A stretch of 64,000 nt of DNA from Paragorgia papillata (GCA_035771165.1 JAWNZC010000179.1:1956501-2020500), one strand, 5' to 3'. Numbered from the stretch's first letter, positions 25,131 through 36,009 are shown. Numbers and translations are program-made. The notes: a model not told the origin generated them from the sequence alone.

Positions 25131-25933
25131 TATTTATTTTATTTTTTTCTCTCTGTAAGTTGTAGGCAAAGTTTAATAAAATAAAAATAAAATTAATTCC
25201 AATCTTTCAATCTTGCAGTCCACCCAAAAACAAAACCAAGATCTTATTCACCAACAACTGGGGCGAGACTCTGCAAGGTAGTCTTATTCCGGGGGAAGAA
25301 GTTCGTATCGTTTACGACTCGGACAGACTACCAGGCCGTGACAAGCGGTACGGGCAAAGAGCCTGGGAAATATTCGCCGAGGTCAAGTACTCGGAGAATG
25401 ATACCGTGCACTCGCTACGACTTGAAGGTCCTGACAGCAACGGCATGATGACCACCGTACTAACCATCCCACCAGAAGCCACCGCCTTCATCATCTGGTT
25501 CAAACACTGGGGCTACTACAGCGGGTACTCCTACGACAGCAATGACGAGAAAAACTACAGATTTCCTTTCAACCAAATAGTGTTTACCGACACATGGGAT
25601 GAATATGTGAAGGGAGGTCTTTATCCCGGGGGGAAATTTCAAGTCGTGTACAACGCGCTGAGATTACCGTGGCGCGATACCGGTTACTTAGGCATGGGTC
25701 GAGCCTGGAATATCTTCGCGCATGCTCAGTTCTCGGATAACGGACCGGTGGTCCAACAGATGTTGAAAGGCCCAGCGCTCGATAACCCCACAATGACAAC
25801 AGTGTACGATATTCCTGAAAACGCCAAGAAGGTCGTTATGTGGTTCTACTTCACGGGCTACCGAAGCGGTACACACTACGATAGCAACCACAATATGAAC
25901 TATCATTTTGCCTTGAGTAAAAATCAAAGTTAA
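15666..25933 (+). CDS. Gene B: two-domain DUF6209-like secreted protein
   Basis: Three coding exons. Exon 1 (15666-15738) encodes a signal peptide (MKFLVVFALVCFQLGFCVG start) and ends at G|GTAAGT in phase 1. Exon 2 (17035-17077) encodes a Ser/Thr/Pro-rich linker of about 14 residues and ends in phase 2. Exon 3 (25219-25933) enters in phase 2 after TCTTGCAG and encodes two repeats of the domain. In each repeat I see W-(G/D)-E, a PG turn, R-(I/F)-(R/Q)-(I/V)-V-Y, R-L-P, an Ala-Trp-(E/N)-IFA strand, FIIWFK or VVMWFY, and YDSN-x-x-x-NYxF. The predicted product is about 276 residues, secreted, with function unknown. AATAAA lies at about 26009. The donor of exon 2 lies inside the first bases of a CACTA-like transposon (17074-22385). 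The upstream acceptor at 16880 could serve an alternative exon, but its phase does not fit. Intron 2 is 8.1 kb and almost wholly transposon. Confidence 0.75.
16260..16640. repeat. Tandem array of about 120-bp units, three copies
   Basis: Units contain AATAGATAGCGCGCGCAAAC, CCACGCTGACAAGACTTTGA, TGAGCGCTG(A/C)GATAATC and AATTATAATGAGTGACC. It lies in intron 1 of gene B. Two overlapping minus-strand ORFs here are products of the array. Confidence 0.85.
17074..22385. mobile_element. CACTA/EnSpm-like transposon, 5.3 kb, in the exon 2 / intron 2 boundary of gene B
   Basis: The termini start CACTGTAAATTTGG and end CCAATTTTACAGTG, with an inverted match of about 31 bp. The flanks are AA on both sides (17072-17073, 22386-22387). 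Subterminal zones (17090-17400 and 21770-22380) are dense arrays of GGTGTAAA/TTTACACT motifs, including TTTACACTGAGTTGGTGTCC repeats of 80-120 bp. CACTG ends with motif-rich subterminal arrays are typical of the EnSpm/CACTA group; the 2-bp duplication is short for it, so the class is tentative. No transposase was recognised; the centre is a second nested element. Confidence 0.7.
17821..21709. mobile_element. Nested element with CCCTTACGAAAA termini
   Basis: The left end CCCTTACGAAAAAATCCTAT mirrors the right end ATAGGATTTTTTCATAAGGG, and TT flanks each side. Behind each end lies an array of ATAGGAATTCCTATAGGA palindromes (17830-17965 and 21480-21700). The interior has exon-like stretches with good splice signals (18456-18614 after an ATG; 19098-19163; from 20424) but no joint open frame. 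It also has a hairpin at 19356-19476 and (TA)n tracts. The same 12-bp terminus bounds 32755-33025. Confidence 0.6.
22505..22913. mobile_element. Harbinger-like MITE, family GGGCCTGTTTATATGG
   Basis: The inverted ends are GGGCCTGTTTATATGGAGCC and its mirror, flanked by CTA (left) and TTA (right). The interior is built from repeated CCGGGTAACTCGGCTAGCCG palindromes. The same family lies at 56869-57641. Confidence 0.75.
23090..23290. mobile_element. Left end of a Harbinger-like element
   Basis: AGCCTAGTTTCCATATAATC follows TAA (23087-23089). The interior repeats the CGATCGC(T/C)GGCGATCGC palindrome and reaches a mirrored TTTGGAAAC near 23240. The rest is interrupted by a SINE, and then comes the MADF ORF at 23731, so this may be one broken autonomous element. 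Confidence 0.5.
23295..23695 (-). mobile_element. 5S-rRNA-derived SINE
   Basis: Read on the minus strand, 23575-23640 carries GTTAGTACTTGGATGGGTGA preceded by TTAAGCCCGG, the box-C region of 5S rRNA. The body follows, and a GGTAA pentamer tail (plus-strand 23297-23325) marks the 3' end. Fragments of the same head lie at 26640-26705, 31240-31275 and 49100-49180. The plus-strand ORF at 23391 is a by-product. Confidence 0.65.
23731..23901 (+). pseudogene. MADF (Myb/SANT-like) domain ORF, probable Harbinger relic
   Basis: A 56-codon ORF starts ATGGCGGATACC and encodes FMEEIHKYECLNNKY, then KDYKDNYMKMNAWKTIGE, then a helix ending SAETKFNRI. This fits the MADF fold: a first helix, the Tyr-Lys-Asp linker, the conserved Trp, and the start of the third helix. 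The frame stops just where MADF proteins continue with an Arg-rich segment, next to a small AATAGAATA duplication, so it looks truncated. MADF proteins are the second product of PIF/Harbinger transposons, and a Harbinger-like end lies 640 bp upstream. A host MADF gene fragment is the alternative. Confidence 0.5.
24602..24786. mobile_element. Small inverted-repeat element in gene B intron 2
   Basis: GACCTTATTCAAAAATGGCC and its mirror lie near the ends, and both arms continue through GCCGAATTA and TAGCCCTTAT. The ends TATAGACC/GGTCTATA suggest a TA target. Confidence 0.65.
25081..25128. repeat. (TA)n microsatellite
   Basis: A pure TA run, about 90 bp before exon 3 of gene B. Confidence 0.9.
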
Positions 25934-26139
25934 CTGTATTGTAATGCAGAATGTTAGGGCAGTGAAAACCCCGACAAAGAGCACAAACAGTTGTTCATTA
26001 AAAGCTTGAATAAACTAACAACGTTTATTTTTGTTTATGCAAGCTGTTATTTTTGCGGCATTTGCTCACGAAATGATCGTCTCTGTACTATACTCACAAA
26101 TTCAAAATCTATATAGACACACTGTTATTTTAAAGTAGT

Positions 26140-26585
26140 TAATTTAACTACAAAAACGTAGTTAAAAAAAAAGATTCAGGATAACTAACATTTTTGTGGT
26201 AATTTTAACTACATTTATTTAACCACACTTTTGTAGTAATTTTAACTACATTTATTTAACCACACTTTTGTAGTAATTTTAACTACATTTATTTAACCAC
26301 ACTTTTGTAGTAATTTTAACTACATTTATTTAACCACACTTTTGTAGTAATTTTAACTACATTTATTTAACCACACTTTTGTAGTAATTTTAACTACATT
26401 TATTTAACCACACTTTTGTAGTAATTTTAACTACATTTATTTAACCACACTTTTGTAGTAAATATAACTACAAAAAATAACTGCACTTTTGTGGTAAATT
26501 TAACCACAATTATTTTACTAGAGTTTAAAATTAAATATAACTACATATATATTTAATTACATTTGGGGGGTTAATTTAACCACTT
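26140..26585. repeat. 37-bp satellite array
   Basis: About seven nearly identical 37-bp units (26225-26460) contain TTTTGTAGTAATTTTAACTA followed by CATTTATTTAACCAC. Degenerate GTAGTTAAATTTAACTAC-like inverted units lie on both sides. It lies just downstream of gene B; no gene is seen. Confidence 0.9.
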
Positions 26586-26639
26586 ATTATTTCAAATATT
26601 ATACAGTCAAAACCCTTGGTGCATGAAATGGGTGGCACA

Positions 26640-26705
26640 AGTTGTTAGTGCGCTGCTTCTCACCACTGACGTTAAGCCCGGTCGAATTGCGCTAGTACTT
26701 GGATA
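26640..26705 (+). mobile_element. 5S-derived SINE head fragment
   Basis: GTTAAGCCCGGTCG and GCTAGTACTTGGATAG resemble the 5S-like head of the SINE at 23295-23695. Confidence 0.5.
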
Positions 26706-26709
26706 GTAG

Positions 26710-28095
26710 TAAGTAGTAAAATTATTTATTTATACACGCTAACCTCATCAACTGTGTTAGTTGGTTTCCACGAGGGGCGTGTGGCAAATTTAACTAACTA
26801 ATTACATTAAAACGTTTTGGGTTCCTAACTAATTACAAACTTTTTAGGTTCTTAACTTAATTATAGTAAAAATGTATAAACAGGCTAAGATATAAACTAA
26901 AATGTATAATATATAATAGGAAGATATTTGATAATAAGACTAAAATTATAATATTATTATTTACACAAGAACTGAGAAAGAGTGAGCAGCAATGTTTCTT
27001 TTGAATTCAGGCAGCGACTCGCATTCTCGTATTTTAGTATAGGTAACGAGTTCCAAATGATTGCTCCATCATAGCTGAAGCTCTTTTTTAGTACGAGGCT
27101 GTGGCAACTGAAGTGAAAAACTAACTTCCCTTAAATTGTAATTAGTTATATCACGTTTATTAGTGAATAGATCTGTAAGAGATTGAGGTCCCAAATTATT
27201 TAATACTTTAAACATTAATTTTGCTTTATTCTTTTTTCGTTGAGCCTCGAGAGTTTCCCAACCTAATGAACTCAGTGCTACGATATGACTGACTTCACTA
27301 CTCATATTCATCAGAACTCTAGCTGATCTGTTGTGTAGTTTTTGTAATCTTTTAGCTTGGCATAAACCAAACACATCCCAAGCCTCACAACAGTAATCAA
27401 AATGTGGCTGAACCAAGGCAAAATAAACTGAAAGTAGCGTACCTTTGTCAACAAAATCCCTCAACCGTCTTATAGCTCCAATTCCTGACGTTATTTTCTT
27501 GCAAATTTTGTCGGTATTTTTATCGGTAATTGCAATCAAGTTACCGCAAACTCCACGAAACGATGTTTATTTCACAAATTGTACATATCGACCCCAAGTA
27601 CCTTACTTTCAAAACCTATTTAATTGGTTCTTGTTCAATAAAAATTTCAGGTTCTCTATCTTGTTTACTCCTCAGTAAAGGCTTTGATCCAATCAACAGA
27701 AATTCGGTTTTAATTTGTTTGTTAGCCTGTAACCATCTTCTGAGGCCCTCCAGATCCAAATTCATAGCTGTCTCAACCTCATTTATTGTCCTACCAGCTG
27801 CAGTTAAATTTGTATCATCTGCAAACAGTCGTGAATCTGTATGATTCAGACATTCTGGCAGATCATTTATATAAAGCAAAAATAGTAAGGGGACTAAAAT
27901 AGACCCTTGAGGAATCCCGCATGTCACTGAAAGTTCCGATGAAACAACTCCATTTACTTGACATTTTTTGATGCGATCAGTTAGATACGATTCTATTAAG
28001 GATAGAGCATCTCCTTTCACACCATAGAGTTCTAATTTTTTCAATAATATTATATGATTGACGGTATCAAAAGCATTTTTTAAGTCAATAAGCAT
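26710..28095 (-). pseudogene. Degenerate non-LTR retrotransposon (LINE) reverse transcriptase
   Basis: On the minus strand, 28095-27616 encodes the reverse transcriptase palm: LIDLKNAFDTVNH (first catalytic Asp), GIPQGSILVPLLFLLYINDL, and LFADDTNL with the paired catalytic Asp. In family members I recall, the second motif reads L-G-P-L-L, so the Gly appears changed to Val. The frame then breaks and resumes at 27539-27069 with YCCEAWDVFG and KRLQKLHNRSARVLMNM, the thumb/C-terminal region of Jockey/CR1/L2-group elements. The 5' part (endonuclease) is absent. The 3' tail at about 26712-26780 shares CGCCCCTCGTGGAAA with the LINE at the right edge of the window. Confidence 0.8.
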
Positions 28096-28380
28096 GCAAT
28101 CAAATGATAAACCGCGGCGGTGTTGCTACAAATTCTCGCTTTGCTTTCTTATCTTTCACATTGTATGACTCACCTTTTAATACTCGTTCTTCTTCCAGTA
28201 AACGTCCAAATATTGGTTTCACTGTTGTACACATGACGACCATGGAAAGCATTGTACTGTAACCCTAACGGAAAACACGCCAAGGTGTGTCCGGTAACTG
28301 TCAAGAAAATAATAAGAGATTATTAATTGAGAACGAGACCTGCACGGAAAAACATCAGACCAAGGTTTGCAGTACCTCGA

Positions 28381-28943
28381 CAGTGGCGTAGCCAGGGTCT
28401 TGGGTTTGGGAGGGCGAGAATCTCGATCTCCTAGGGCCCCCGGAAAATTTTGGATTTCTAGGATCTCTGAAACACTATTTCCTGCATTTTGAGGCAAGTA
28501 TTTAAGAGTAATCTGAAAGCCATAAATTACATAATTTTGTTGTTATAAAACCAGAACATAGAATGATACACGTCAGAAATATCTTTAGATTTATTTATAA
28601 ACAAGTTGTAAATTATAAAACAAGTTGGAGGCATGTAAATCAGGAGGTATCTTTATCACATATAAAGACACGATACGGTCACGATTTTCTTTTGTGTTTT
28701 CCTCATGATGGAGGCATCTTGCATAGACCCTTAGTATTGTAATTTATAGCATATGCATGCCTGCAATATATATAACACATTACTAGTCTACTCATTTGGC
28801 CTTAAAACAAATTGTAACACCCCCCCCCCCCTACAAGTTTCTCCAGGGATTTAAAGTTTTCACGAGAACGATCTTGGAGACCATTGAGGGGGGGGGGGGG
28901 GGGGATCGACCGCCTCCCCTCGCTCCGCTTGGCTACGCCACTG
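28381..28943. mobile_element. hAT-type non-autonomous element, perfect 8-bp duplication
   Basis: The ends are CAGTGGCGTAGCCAGG and TTGGCTACGCCACTG, flanked by TACCTCGA at 28373-28380 and 28944-28951. A poly-C tract and a poly-G tract lie near 28820 and 28890. No transposase. Confidence 0.85.
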
Positions 28944-29244
28944 TACCTCGACCAATGGTCTGGATACGCATTTTTTGCGGACCGCTATTATGATGATTTG
29001 GACACATGTTTGGTATTTCGCTTCTTTTAGGGAAACTAAGCTATTTGGTCGGATAAACTGTACGTATGTTGTAGCAAGGTGAATTATCTTTCTGCCAATA
29101 TATTTTATAACTTCTACAGTGGATTATTTCTTGAGAAAACGTTCGGAGTAGACGGACTAGGCAAACGACTAGGCACTCCTCTTCTCTGTGGAAGCCATTT
29201 TTGTTTTTGCATCACATGACAAATCTTGCAAAGTCAGCATAATA

Positions 29245-29467
29245 TCGTCCCGGCAAAGCGGGACGGAGTGTTTACATGGGAAAAATTGTCTTGGATTTGC
29301 CGGGATCCCGGTTGAGAAAACCGGGATCCCGCTTTGCCGGGACGGGATGAAAAACGTCCCGGCAAACATCTTTCCATATAAACGGAATGGGATAAATAAG
29401 AGAGAGATATACATGCATGGTGAGATCCCGGCAAACGTCCCATCCCGCCTCCCATGTAAACAGCCCC
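29245..29467. mobile_element. Harbinger-like MITE, left end lost
   Basis: The right end CCTCCCATGTAAACAGCCCC is followed by TAA. The interior repeats CCCGGCAAAGCGGGA and GCCGGGATCCCGG palindromes with a TGTTTACATGGGA block. It matches the architecture of 22505-22913 with different words. Confidence 0.55.
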
Positions 29468-29639
29468 TAATTAGAAAACCGGCAAGATGACCGTGCAACG
29501 AAAAACAATGGATACAGCTATAGATTGAGGTTGTTTTGTTAAGATTTAGCTTGCTAAACCTAACCAAAACACTAACTCTAAAGCCGAATCACAACTAAAA
29601 CCCTAAGAGTAGATAAGCAGAACTCTAATCTTGAAGTAA

Positions 29640-30010
29640 TGTTAAATTTGTTTGAGTATTAATTCTACTGCTAACACCGTATTAACATTCAAACCGTAAC
29701 CGTATTATATTCAAATTCGCTGTTCAACAATCAACTTTGCAATGCGATATCAAAGGTGAAGATTCATGACAACATCTAACATTGATGAAAAACAACATCG
29801 AAGTTCGCGATTCAACAATTAACTTTGCTATGCATTATATCGAAGGTCGCCATTCAAAACTCAACTCAGTTGTTGATTCAACATTTGACATTGAACTGAG
29901 ATATTCAAATTAGCGGTTCAACAATTAACTTTAAAATGCGATATCGAATACATCAACGAAGTTCGCGATTTAACAGTCAACTTTCCAAATGTGGGATTGA
30001 TCAAGTTCAC
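29640..30010. repeat. Degenerate tandem repeat
   Basis: Blocks of TTCAACAATTAACTTTGC, ATGCGATATCGAA and GAAGTTCGCGATT recur about every 85-110 bp with heavy divergence. No gene is seen in 28944-30590 apart from these repeats. Confidence 0.5.
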
Positions 30011-30590
30011 GATTCAACATTCAACAATACAAACGTCAAAATTCATCATTGGTTGCATGGTTTGCTTCAATTAAAAAATATATAAAGTCTCTCTCCAATC
30101 ATGCGTTTGCTTTAAGTAAACTGAAATAATATTACTCTCGAACATTAAAGGTTTGCTTCAATTAAGAAATACAGTCTCTCTCCAATACTCCTTTTCGATA
30201 ATTACGTCACGCTTCATGAAATCGAGGCTCCCAGGCCAAGTTTCACAATTTTGATTATCATAGTAATCCCGCCATATTTGTTTATGGAAGAAGATGGCTA
30301 ATAACGTCCAAACTATATATGGTAGAAATACATCGTGTACGTATGTTGTTAGGCATTTCATAAGCTTTCATTTGGTGTATAGTTTAGGTTTCTGTGTTGT
30401 GTGTAACTTTTTAAAATGTCCAAAATGTTCGCACCATTGCTCGTCAAGTAATAATAATGGATTCCCACAACTGTTGTAGAATTTCGGATATTGTTTTTAA
30501 AATACATAACGCACAACTTTGAAACCGTATATCAAACAGAAGATACTGTAAAATGCTATTTGCGGTAGAACTTTCAAGTTTCTAGTTTAA

Positions 30591-31088
30591 AGGGTATTGG
30601 CAATAAAAATTAAGTTTGTCTCTTTTGAAAGAACTCGTCAAATGGTATAAGAAGACCTTTTACAATTTTTCCGTATCTGTTTTGGTTTTGTAAATATTTC
30701 GACCAAAGACAGCGTGCTGTCCACCATCTTGGAATTATTTTCGATATGCATGTGACATCATAAGCAGGGTAAAGTGAAATTTTTATCTTGCCAACCTAAT
30801 GACATTATGAGCTAGAAACTCGATTTTGTTGCCCTATTTCCATTTTAAATTGACCCACAACATTTTGGTCACCCACGGAGTAGTTTCATCAGGTTTACCC
30901 TGCTTGTGACGTCACCAATTTCCTAGTTAATTAGACCCGATGTTACAACAAGATGGCGGACAGCACGCTGTCTTTGGTCGAAATATTTCAGAACACAAGA
31001 AAGATAGAGAAAAATTGTAAACGGGTCTTCTTATACCATTTGACGAGTTCTTTCAAATGAAACAAACTTAATTTTTATTGCCAATACC
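30591..31088. mobile_element. TTAA-flanked fold-back element
   Basis: AGGGTATTGGCAATAAAAAT is mirrored at the right end and both flanks are TTAA. It shares TTAAGTTTGTCTC(T/A)TTTGAAAG with the 474-bp elements, but its interior (for example GACAGCGTGCTGTCC) is different. Confidence 0.65.
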
Positions 31089-31659
31089 TTAAGGGAAAGT
31101 ATATTAAAAATGAGAAAACGTACATTATCTTGGTCTGATGGTTGAATTTGTTAAGTTTGTTTTGTTTTGTTTTGTTTTGTTTACAACTCAGACCAAGATA
31201 ATAGTGCACCAATATGGCCGCCGTGACGTCAGATGAAAACCAAGAATTGGTGAGGGGCAGCGCCCTAACAGCACACGCCACCCTTGCTCCCCTTAATGGA
31301 GGTAGTAAACATTAAACTGACTTGGAATTCAATTTCGGACTTTGAAACTGTCCGCTTAATATACATAAGAAGTCTACTTAATGCATATTTTAAAGTAGAA
31401 TGTATAGACACGGTCTGTTTGTATACCCACCCCGAATACAACAAAGCTTTTTATATACCCAATGAATTTGCATTCTATTGTAATCTTGTTGTTTGTTTTG
31501 CCAATGGCGCATTCACTTGGGTAAGGGAACTGCATGAGAGGGGGGGGGGGCGCAAAGGGGGTATGTTCCACCCCAAATAAATGAACTGGAACTTCTCCTA
31601 CACAATCAGTACATGGAAATACTAAAGTAGCTGCGACAGTGTGTAACCGCACGTAACAT

Positions 31660-32350
31660 AGGTACGATTTTGACAACTGAACAAGTGTTTCAAGTAATTA
31701 GCCATTCGAAAACTATTAGTCTCATTATAAGGATGAGTATTATCATTACAATGCTTTCTCATATCTCCAAAATGAGCTGGAAATAAGTACAGCAAAAAAG
31801 GTGCAGTTTTGACAACTGAACAAGTGTTTCAATGTCAGAGTAATTAGCCATTCGACAATTAGTCTCGCCAAAGATGACTCTATTATCATTTTAGAATACT
31901 TTTCCATATCTCCTGTGTGTTGGAAATAAATACAAATAACATAGGTACGATTTTGACAACTGAACAAGTGTTTCAATGTCAGAGTAATTAGCCATTCGAC
32001 AATTAGTCTCGCCAAAGATGACTCTATTATCATTTTAGAATACTTTTCCATATCTCCTGTGTGTTGGAAATAAATACAAACAGCATAAAAGATACGGTTT
32101 GACAACTCAACAAGTGTCTCGATGTCAATGAGTAATTAACCATTCAAAAACTATTAGTCTCGCTAAAGATGACTCTATTATCATTAAAAAGCTTTTTTGT
32201 ATCTCTCATGCCGTGACAAATATAAGAAACGAATATGACAAATATCACGAAGGGTATACGATTTTAACAACTGAACAAGTGTTTCAATGTCAAAATAATT
32301 AGCCATACGACACTCTAAAGATGACTCCATTAACATAACAAAGCCTTTGA
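31660..32350. repeat. Five-unit tandem array just upstream of the gene C promoter
   Basis: Units of about 140-165 bp start near 31671, 31811, 31955, 32101 and 32265. They share TGACAACTGAACAAGTGTTTC, AATTAGCCATTCGA and AAAGATGACTC(T/C)ATTA. The two central units are nearly identical and the outer ones diverged. The array ends about 30 bp before the gene C TATA box. Confidence 0.85.
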
Positions 32351-32377
32351 ATATCCCCTGTAAAACTATGGGACTAG

Positions 32378-32385
32378 TATAAATA
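32378..32385 (+). promoter_or_regulatory. TATA box of gene C
   Basis: TATAAATA lies 67 bp before the gene C ATG and is preceded by GACTAG, the motif that follows the gene B TATA box. Confidence 0.55.
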
Positions 32386-32754
32386 ATGGAGAGGGAAACG
32401 GTTTCGACCAGTAAGGTCTGTTTAGCAACAGTCGTCACACAGAAAGTGAAGATGAAGTTCATAGTGACTTTCCTGTTAATCAGCATCGGAGACCTCTCGG
32501 TTACTCTTCTGTTAGACGAAGGTAAGAAGAATCGCTATAACTTAATAGATAAGATAGTATATAGGAAGCTTAACTCTTTCACGCGCATTGTTGTTGGAAC
32601 TTTCATTTTTTTACTCCTAACCGAGATTAACGCCGAACGACTCATGGTTAAAGGGAACTGAAACGTTTCGACAAGTCGCATATAGAAGTTTTAAACATAC
32701 TATACATACTAGTCATAATAGACCTCTATTATATGGGTTATCAGTGTTTAAACA

Positions 32755-33310
32755 CCCTTACGAAAATTTCATGTAAGACTTCATATACGATTTCATATAT
32801 GAAATGTCAATTTCATATATTAAATTTGTAATTTCCTGGAATTACACATTTCATATATGAAAATGTTCCCATTCCATATATCGAATTGGAACATTTTCAT
32901 ATATGAAATTTGTAATTCATATATAAATGTCTAATTTCATATATGAAATTACAAACTTAATATATGAAATTGACATTTCATATATGAAATCGTATATGAA
33001 GTCTTATATGAAATTTTCGTAAGGGCACACAGTTAATTAAGTATTAAATATACTCTTTCATATATGAAAATGTTCCCATTCCATATATGAAATTTCTTAT
33101 TCCATATATGAAATTTTTATCTTCATACAAAAATTTCATATATGGAATAAGAAATTTCATATATCGAATTGGAACATTTTCATATATGAAATTTGTAATT
33201 CATATATAAATGTCTAATTTCATATATGAAATTACAAACTTAATACATGAAATTGATATTTCATATATGAAATCGTATATGAAGTCTTATATGAAATTTT
33301 CGTAAGGGCA
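32755..33310. mobile_element. CCCTTACGAAAA MITE with partial duplication
   Basis: The first copy (32755-33025) has ends CCCTTACGAAAATTTCAT and its mirror, flanked by CA on both sides. The interior is a run of ATTTCATATATGAAAT palindromes. A second, right-hand part ends at 33308 and repeats the flank GGGCACACAGTTAATTAAGT, so a piece was duplicated in tandem. It lies in intron 1 of gene C. Confidence 0.7.
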
Positions 33311-33906
33311 CACAGTTAATTAAGTATTAAATATACTCTTCTGAACTCAAATTGGAAACGCTAAGTGTTATTAGCGATCAACGAAGAAAAAAAATTGCGT
33401 TGCATTTCACCTTTCATATATATCTATATATCTATCTATATCTATCTATATATATATATATATATATGGATTCAAATATTAAATTACAAACGATTAAAAT
33501 ATTTTAAATATTAATTTTCAAACCGCTCTGACGATGTTGCGCTGTATAAGCTACGAAACGTTAGCAATTACATTTTTATATTTGCTGGGCACTTATTTTT
33601 ATTTTCAAATTAGGTTAAATGTATACATCCCAAATTTCAAGCAAATTAAGCAACGTACTTTTTGCGACACCAGTTTCTTCACAACCGAACACAGAAAACA
33701 TTAAAACAAAGATGAACAACGTTTACCTTCAACTGTACTGTCTTTTTCAACGATACCTTTGTCTCCATAAATGACACAACCATATTTAATCCATTAGGAA
33801 ATCCTTGCATATTCTTGCCAGACAAAGAATCTCGACTAAAAAAAAGGAAAACATAAGTTTATTGCCAATTTTGCCGACTGACAGATGATAGCATATTACT
33901 TATTAA
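33311..33906. repeat. Dispersed repeat fragment, gene C intron 1
   Basis: The block with GATGTTGCGCTGTA, AACGAAACGTTAGCAATT-like and TTTGCTGGGCACTTATTTTT words (33465-33620) recurs at 35850-35985 (inverted) and 36490-36640. Class unknown. Confidence 0.5.
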
Positions 33907-34379
33907 AGTGTTTATGAAACGAAAATTAAGTTTGTCTTATTTGAAAGTACTTTTAAAATGACAAAGTAACACCTTTTGCAGTTTTTTGTTTCCTTACTTT
34001 GTTTTTAAGATATCACAGTTTGTTTTATAAGCGAAACTAACCAGTGACGTCACGACGTGCATAATGACTTACCGGGAAAGGTTATATATCTTTGCTATTA
34101 TCAGACGGAATCACTTCGAAGCAGTTGTGTGTGTGTTTTTCCCTTACAACAACAAAAGTATACATTCTCAACTGATTCCGTTTAATAATAGCAAAGATAT
34201 ATAACCTTTCCCAGTAAGTCATTATGCACGTTGTGATGTCACTGGTTAGTTTCACATATAAAACAAACTGAAATATCTCAACAACGAAGCAATGAAACAA
34301 AAAACGGCAAAAGATGTTACTTTGTCATTTTAAAAGTACTTTCAAATAAGACAAACTTAATTTTCGTTTCATAAGCACT
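33907..34379. mobile_element. TTAA-flanked fold-back element, 473 bp
   Basis: The ends AGTGTTTATGAAACGAAAAT and mirror are the same family as 2645-3118, with TTAA at 33903-33906 and 34380-34383. It lies in intron 1 of gene C. Confidence 0.7.
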
Positions 34380-34734
34380 TTAAGCGCAGCGCGATATAGA
34401 TGGTTTCAGATGCGGCGCTTATTCGAGGGCGGCGCTCTTTAAAAAAGCACAGCATTAATAAACGATAACAAGCAAATTTGAAAAAGCTAATGGGAGAATA
34501 ATGAAATATACCATGCAAGCACTTCAAACTAAAAAAACACATAATACAGGAGAACTGATAATTGATTTAGGCTGGTTTAGATTGGGTTGTAACGTACTTA
34601 TTTTTTTGTTTGGCTTCATAGTGCTCCGATTAAGCGCAGCATTGTCGTAGCGGCGTTGCAAATATATCGTATTTCCTTGCAACCTTCCAGCAAAAACTAA
34701 TAAGTGCGGACCTCACTATATTCCAGGCTGAGAA

Positions 34735-34928
34735 AAGCCCCATGCATCCACACGAGCAAATTTTCTATGACAAAATTGCTGCGACAATTTTTTTTTGCTC
34801 ATGTATATGGAAATTTTTTTAGCAAATTTTCTTTGACAAATGCGTTTCTCGAAAAACTGGCGTCCTAGCTTTATTATGGCAAAGAAATTTTGTCATAGAA
34901 AATTTGCTCGTGTGGATGCATGGGGCTT
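34735..34928. mobile_element. Small inverted-repeat element
   Basis: AAGCCCCATGCATCCACACG is mirrored exactly at the right end. The arms continue as AGCAAATTTTCTATGACAAA. No clear target duplication. Confidence 0.65.
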
Positions 34929-36009
34929 AATAAAGGGTTAACACAGATAATACAAGGGTTAATACAATTATACAAAACCAACCAACAGCAAACTATGTTT
35001 GTGTCGCCACTTTTACAAAACTATATACGCGGTATGTCAAAATAGGAAACTATAGCTACCACGCACACTTTTGTAGAACAGCTAGTTGAGTTGCAATTAA
35101 AACTATTTTTACATGATTTGATTGAAACTGTAGTTCAACAAAAGTCGCGGCGCAAAGCGAATGCGTTTTCAGAATTTTGTCAAAACAAAACAAGTTTAAA
35201 TACTTTTCAAAATTGTAAATCAACTGTCCAATTCTACAATCATTTTGCTATAAACTGTAAAAATTTGAATTTGATTGCTTTTAAACTCAACGCGCAGTTG
35301 CATTTTTCGCAAAGCACTACTCCAAGGTGTTACGTAACCTTAAGTCGCATCTTGTAATTTCTGAACTCAATGCACGTTTGGAAGGCACAGACTTTACGAG
35401 TTTCGGCTGCGTAGCATCTTTGGCCTGTAAATTAACTCATAATGGTTTCATTGCGTAGCCATGGTTCCTTTTGCGTATTCCAACAAAATGTATTTCAATT
35501 TTTATTTGTCTATTTCAGATGAGCCTGACAGTGGATCGGCTGCGGCTGATAGGTAAACGTCGAACGTAAAAACAATTTTTGTAAAAAGGAAGTTTTAAAT
35601 TCCTTTCCTTATACCATGGATATTAAAAAACTGGATAGGAAACTTGATGGCGTGAGCATGACAATTATAGTTGAAATTTTTCAAAGTTTAGCAATGATAC
35701 AGCTTAAAAGATTACTCGAACTGCCTGTATATACGACAGAGCCACAGTAAGATAAAATGCCCGTTTATTACTAATTTCTCAGTTTAAAAAGAAATATCAA
35801 AGTTTACAAGGGTTAAATGTAATGGATATACCAGGCGGGAAACGTAATTTGAATATAAAAATAAGTGCCCAGCAAATGACTTTAAGACAAGACATGACAA
35901 CTTCAAAGAATATAAAAATTTAATTGCTAACGTTTCGTTGCTTCAGTACAGGGCAACATCATCAGAGCGGTTTGAAATCATTAAGATAAAGTAAGTGTAT
36001 ATTATATAT

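Noticed and set aside
26140..26585. CRISPR-like regular array
   Set aside because: The 37-bp units are directly contiguous without unique spacers, and the context is an animal genome; it is a satellite.
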